From an uncultured Mycoplasmatota bacterium (GTDB lineage: Bacteria > Bacillota_I > Bacilli_A > Mycoplasmatales > Mycoplasmoidaceae): a DNA stretch of 22,157 nt. The notes beneath the pieces were generated by a model. The model had not been told where the DNA came from, did not search any database, and was given only the letters and a program-made list of their open reading frames with translations. The stretch lies in contig CATAWQ010000008.1 of NCBI GenBank assembly GCA_949500635.1, positions 1 through 22,157 of the forward strand, in the 5' to 3' direction. Positions 20,018 to 22,157 of the stretch are shown piece by piece (position 1 is the first letter of the stretch; every line of letters starts with the position of its first letter). The position numbers and the translations under genes were made by a program.

Positions 20018-20667
20018 TATCTTTTTCCTATTCTTTTAAGAACTATATTTAAAGTGTCTTGATGAACTTTATCAATATTGTTTTCTGCATTTATACTGAT
20101 AACTTTATCATTAAATTTTTTAGCAATTAATTTATATCCGTCATACACCTTTTTGTGTATGTCAAGTGTTTCTCGGTCTAATCTATTAATATCTCTGTTT
20201 TTATTCGCTCGAATTCTAGCTAATCCTTTTTCTGGCTCAATCATTAATAAGATTGTAAAATCAGGCATAGTGTCAGAGATAGCAAATTTATTAATTTCTC
20301 AAACATTTTCTATACCTAGATTTCTAGCATAACCTTGATAAACTAATGATGAATGAATATAACGATCACAAAGAATTATTTTTCCAGCTTCCAAATTAGG
20401 AATAATAAAATCTTTTACATGTTGAGCACGAGAAGCAGCAAACAATAAAGCTTCAGTGCGATCAGAAATTTTGCAATTTATTTTATTTAAAAGAATATTC
20501 CTGATATCTTCAGCGATGACATTATTTTTACCACCAGGTTCTCTAGTTAAGACTACATTTTCTGAACCAAATTTTTTTTGTAAATCTCGGTATATTAAAT
20601 TAATGATTGTGGTTTTACCACAACCATCTGGACCTTCAAAAGTAATGAACAGACCATTCTTAAACAT
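20017..20667 (-). CDS. tmk: Thymidylate kinase
   Basis: A 216-residue dTMP kinase, making dTDP for DNA synthesis. The P-loop is FEGPDGCGKTT at 10-20. TREPGG at 41-46, LLFAASRAQH near 75-84 and ILCDRYIHSSLVYQG near 97-111 are the usual dTMP-binding and DRY motifs. A lid segment with RDINRLDRETLDIHKKVYDGY follows. The UGA in ENVWEINKF at 20296-20298 is Trp and joins the halves. The ATG overlaps the serS stop, and its own stop overlaps the holB ATG (TAATG at both ends). Length and order (MG_006-like) are normal. Confidence 0.97.
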
Positions 20668-21938
20668 TATTTAATGTATTTTTCTCCATCAAAATATTTT
20701 CTTAATGGTTCAGGAATCAAAATTGAACCATCAGCTTGTTGATAATTCTCTATAACAGCCGCTCATAAACGATCAATTGCTAAACCCGATCCGTTTAATG
20801 TATGACAATATTTAGTTTGACCGTCTTTGTCTTTATATCTTAATTTTAAGTTTCTGGCTTGGAAATCCAAACAATTAGAACATGAAGAGATTTCCTTAAA
20901 TGAATTATAAGATGGTAATCAAACTTCAATGTCATATGTCTTAGAAGAACTAAAGCCCATATCTCCAGTACATAGAACTATTCTTCTATGAGGTAAATTC
21001 AATGATTCTAAAATCTTTTCTGCTTGACTAGTCATGTGTTCTAGTTCTTCAAATGAATTATCTTGTTTAGTAATTTTAACCATTTCTGTTTTATAAAACT
21101 GATGTTGTCTAATAACACCACGTGTATCTTTCCCAGCACTTCCTGCTTCACTTCTAAAACAGCATGTGTCAGTTGTAAAATAATAGGGAAGTTTATTGCC
21201 ATCTAAAATTTCATCACGAAAATAGTTAGTTAATTGGACTTCACCTGTTGGAGATAAATAATCACCAGAATTTAATTTATATAAATCCTCTTCAAATTTA
21301 GGTAATTGACCTGTACCAATTAAAGATTCTCTCTTGACTACAACTGGTGGTAAAATTTCTTGAAAACCTTCTTTGATATTCATATCAAGCGTATATCATT
21401 GAAGAGATCTAATTAATTTGGCCCCCAATCCTTTATACAAAATATATCTAGATCCACAAATTTTTACTCCTCTTTCAAAATCAATCAAATCTAGTTTTTC
21501 AGCCAATTCTCAGTGAGCCATTGGTTTAAAATCAAATTTAGTTGGTGATAAAAATATTTTAATTTCTTTATTTTCATTTTCATCTATACCAATTGGAACT
21601 GTTTTGTCAGGTATATTAGGTATAGAATACAAAATATCATCTAATTCAGCTTCTATTTTTTCTTTCTTTACATTCAATTCTTCTAACTCTTCTTTAAATT
21701 TCTTAACAATTTGCTTTAATTGTTCAGCGCCTTCTTTATCTCCTTTAGAAATTAAAAAACCTATTTCTTTAGAAATTTTATTAGTATTCGCATTAATAGT
21801 TTGGATTTTTGTAACAATTTCTCTTCAAGACTTATCAAAATTATTAAAACTATCAAGTTGCTCAAATTTTTTCCCTCTGCTTCTAATTTTTTTTGCAGTT
21901 TCGTCAAAATTATTTCTTAATAAATTTATATCTAACAT
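20667..21938 (-). CDS. serS: Seryl-tRNA synthetase
   Basis: A 423-residue class II synthetase charging tRNA-Ser. It starts MLDINLLRNNFDETAKKI, the usual SerRS N-terminus, followed by the long antiparallel coiled-coil arm that grips the tRNA variable arm (about residues 25-100, rich in Lys/Glu). The catalytic domain has motif 2 in CFRSEAGSAGKDTRGVIRQH with QFYKTEM, and motif 3 in TLNGSGLAIDRLWAAVIEN near the end, then ILIPEPLRKYFDG. Several UGA codons are Trp (for example SWREIV). It is first in a five-gene string, with a -10 box only 10 nt before the ATG and no Shine-Dalgarno. No T-box leader is possible in so short a 5' region. Confidence 0.97.
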
Positions 21939-21948
21939 AATATTAATT

Positions 21949-21954
21949 ATTATA
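21949..21954 (-). promoter_or_regulatory. -10 box of the serS operon
   Basis: TATAAT on the minus strand, ending 10 nt before the serS ATG, which implies a 5' leader of only a few bases. It lies 2 nt from the -10 candidate of the divergent gene within a 43-bp interval. Confidence 0.45.
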
Positions 21955-21956
21955 TA

Positions 21957-21962
21957 TATAAT
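21957..21962 (+). promoter_or_regulatory. -10 box of the small unknown gene
   Basis: TATAAT, 19 nt before the ATG at 21982. A second TATAAT immediately touches the ATG and is too close to act as its promoter. The sequence is A+T-rich, so this is tentative. Confidence 0.35.
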
Positions 21963-21981
21963 AATTTTACAAGAATATAAT

Positions 21982-22157
21982 ATGGCAAAATTCAAAATTA
22001 CTTTAGAATTAGAAGACGAAGTTATTGATAAAATTAAAAAAATAATGAAAAAAAATAATAATAACCCATTAGGTCTAGTGAAAAAATTTAATAGCATTGA
22101 AGAATTTATTGCAGAAGTCATTACTTCTCAAATTAAAAATGCTGGTAAAATGGAAAA
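21982..22157 (+). CDS. Small unknown protein, 5' part only
   Basis: An open frame of 58 codons that runs off the window edge. It begins MAKFKITLELEDEVIDKIKKIMKK, then an Asn-run, then FNSIEEFIAEVITSQIKNAGKM. The pattern (a short strand, a helix, a loop, then a helix of the form SIEEFIAEVITSQI) resembles a ribbon-helix-helix/CopG-like fold, but there is no diagnostic residue and I do not recognise the family. It has clear coding character (good codon use, no stop), its own divergent promoter candidate with serS, and no Shine-Dalgarno. The 3' end is outside the window. Confidence 0.6.
   Translation, partial: MAKFKITLELEDEVIDKIKKIMKKNNNNPLGLVKKFNSIEEFIAEVITSQIKNAGKME

Overview
This window is from an A+T-rich mollicute (Mycoplasma-type) chromosome. 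The main evidence is that UGA is read as tryptophan: with the standard code almost every long gene breaks at in-frame UGA codons, while with UGA=Trp the pieces join in one frame into full-length, recognisable proteins (for example L1, SecA, UvrB, thymidylate kinase and SerRS). The order serS-tmk-holB-mnmE-tatD, the secA/uvrB neighbourhood, the rplK-rplA pair and a giant-permease plus extended-ATPase ABC transporter all recall the Mycoplasma genitalium/pneumoniae group. The composition and extra genes suggest a low-GC relative (penetrans/iowae/muris/ureaplasma side); that placement is inference. I see no rRNA, tRNA, CRISPR array, insertion sequence or phage gene.

Layout. (1) 68-1285, minus strand: the ribosomal-protein operon rplK-rplA, with its promoter and a structured leader that closely resembles the L1-binding site of 23S rRNA. 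(2) 1389-8453, plus strand: a 1533-residue two-module FtsX/MacB-like ABC permease, its ATPase with a long basic N-terminal extension, and a GT-B (family 4-like) glycosyltransferase. (3) 8440-11483, minus strand: a YbhN/AglD-type flippase-like membrane protein, an alpha/beta hydrolase with a complete catalytic triad, and a family 2 glycosyltransferase, packed as one operon. (4) 11533-14103, plus: secA. (5) 14104-15114, minus: a second family 2 glycosyltransferase related to the first. (6) 15140-17119, plus: uvrB. (7) 17120-21938, minus: serS-tmk-holB-mnmE-tatD with stop/start overlaps. (8) 21982-end, plus: the start of a small unknown protein.

How the genes may work together. The central block mixes three glycosyltransferases, a putative lipid flippase-like protein and a lipase/esterase-like hydrolase. 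This is a plausible membrane glycolipid or surface-glycan module, and it is the least standard content of the window. The rest is core informational machinery: ribosome, protein export, nucleotide-excision repair, tRNA charging and modification, replication clamp loading and dTTP synthesis.

The DNA is very compact. All three convergent junctions abut or overlap. Divergent genes share 25-49 bp A+T-rich intervals containing back-to-back -10 hexamers. First genes of transcription units (other than rplK) have their best -10 only 8-19 nt before the ATG and no Shine-Dalgarno sequence, suggesting leaderless or very short-leader mRNAs. Clear Shine-Dalgarno sites are seen at rplK, rplA and the ABC ATPase.
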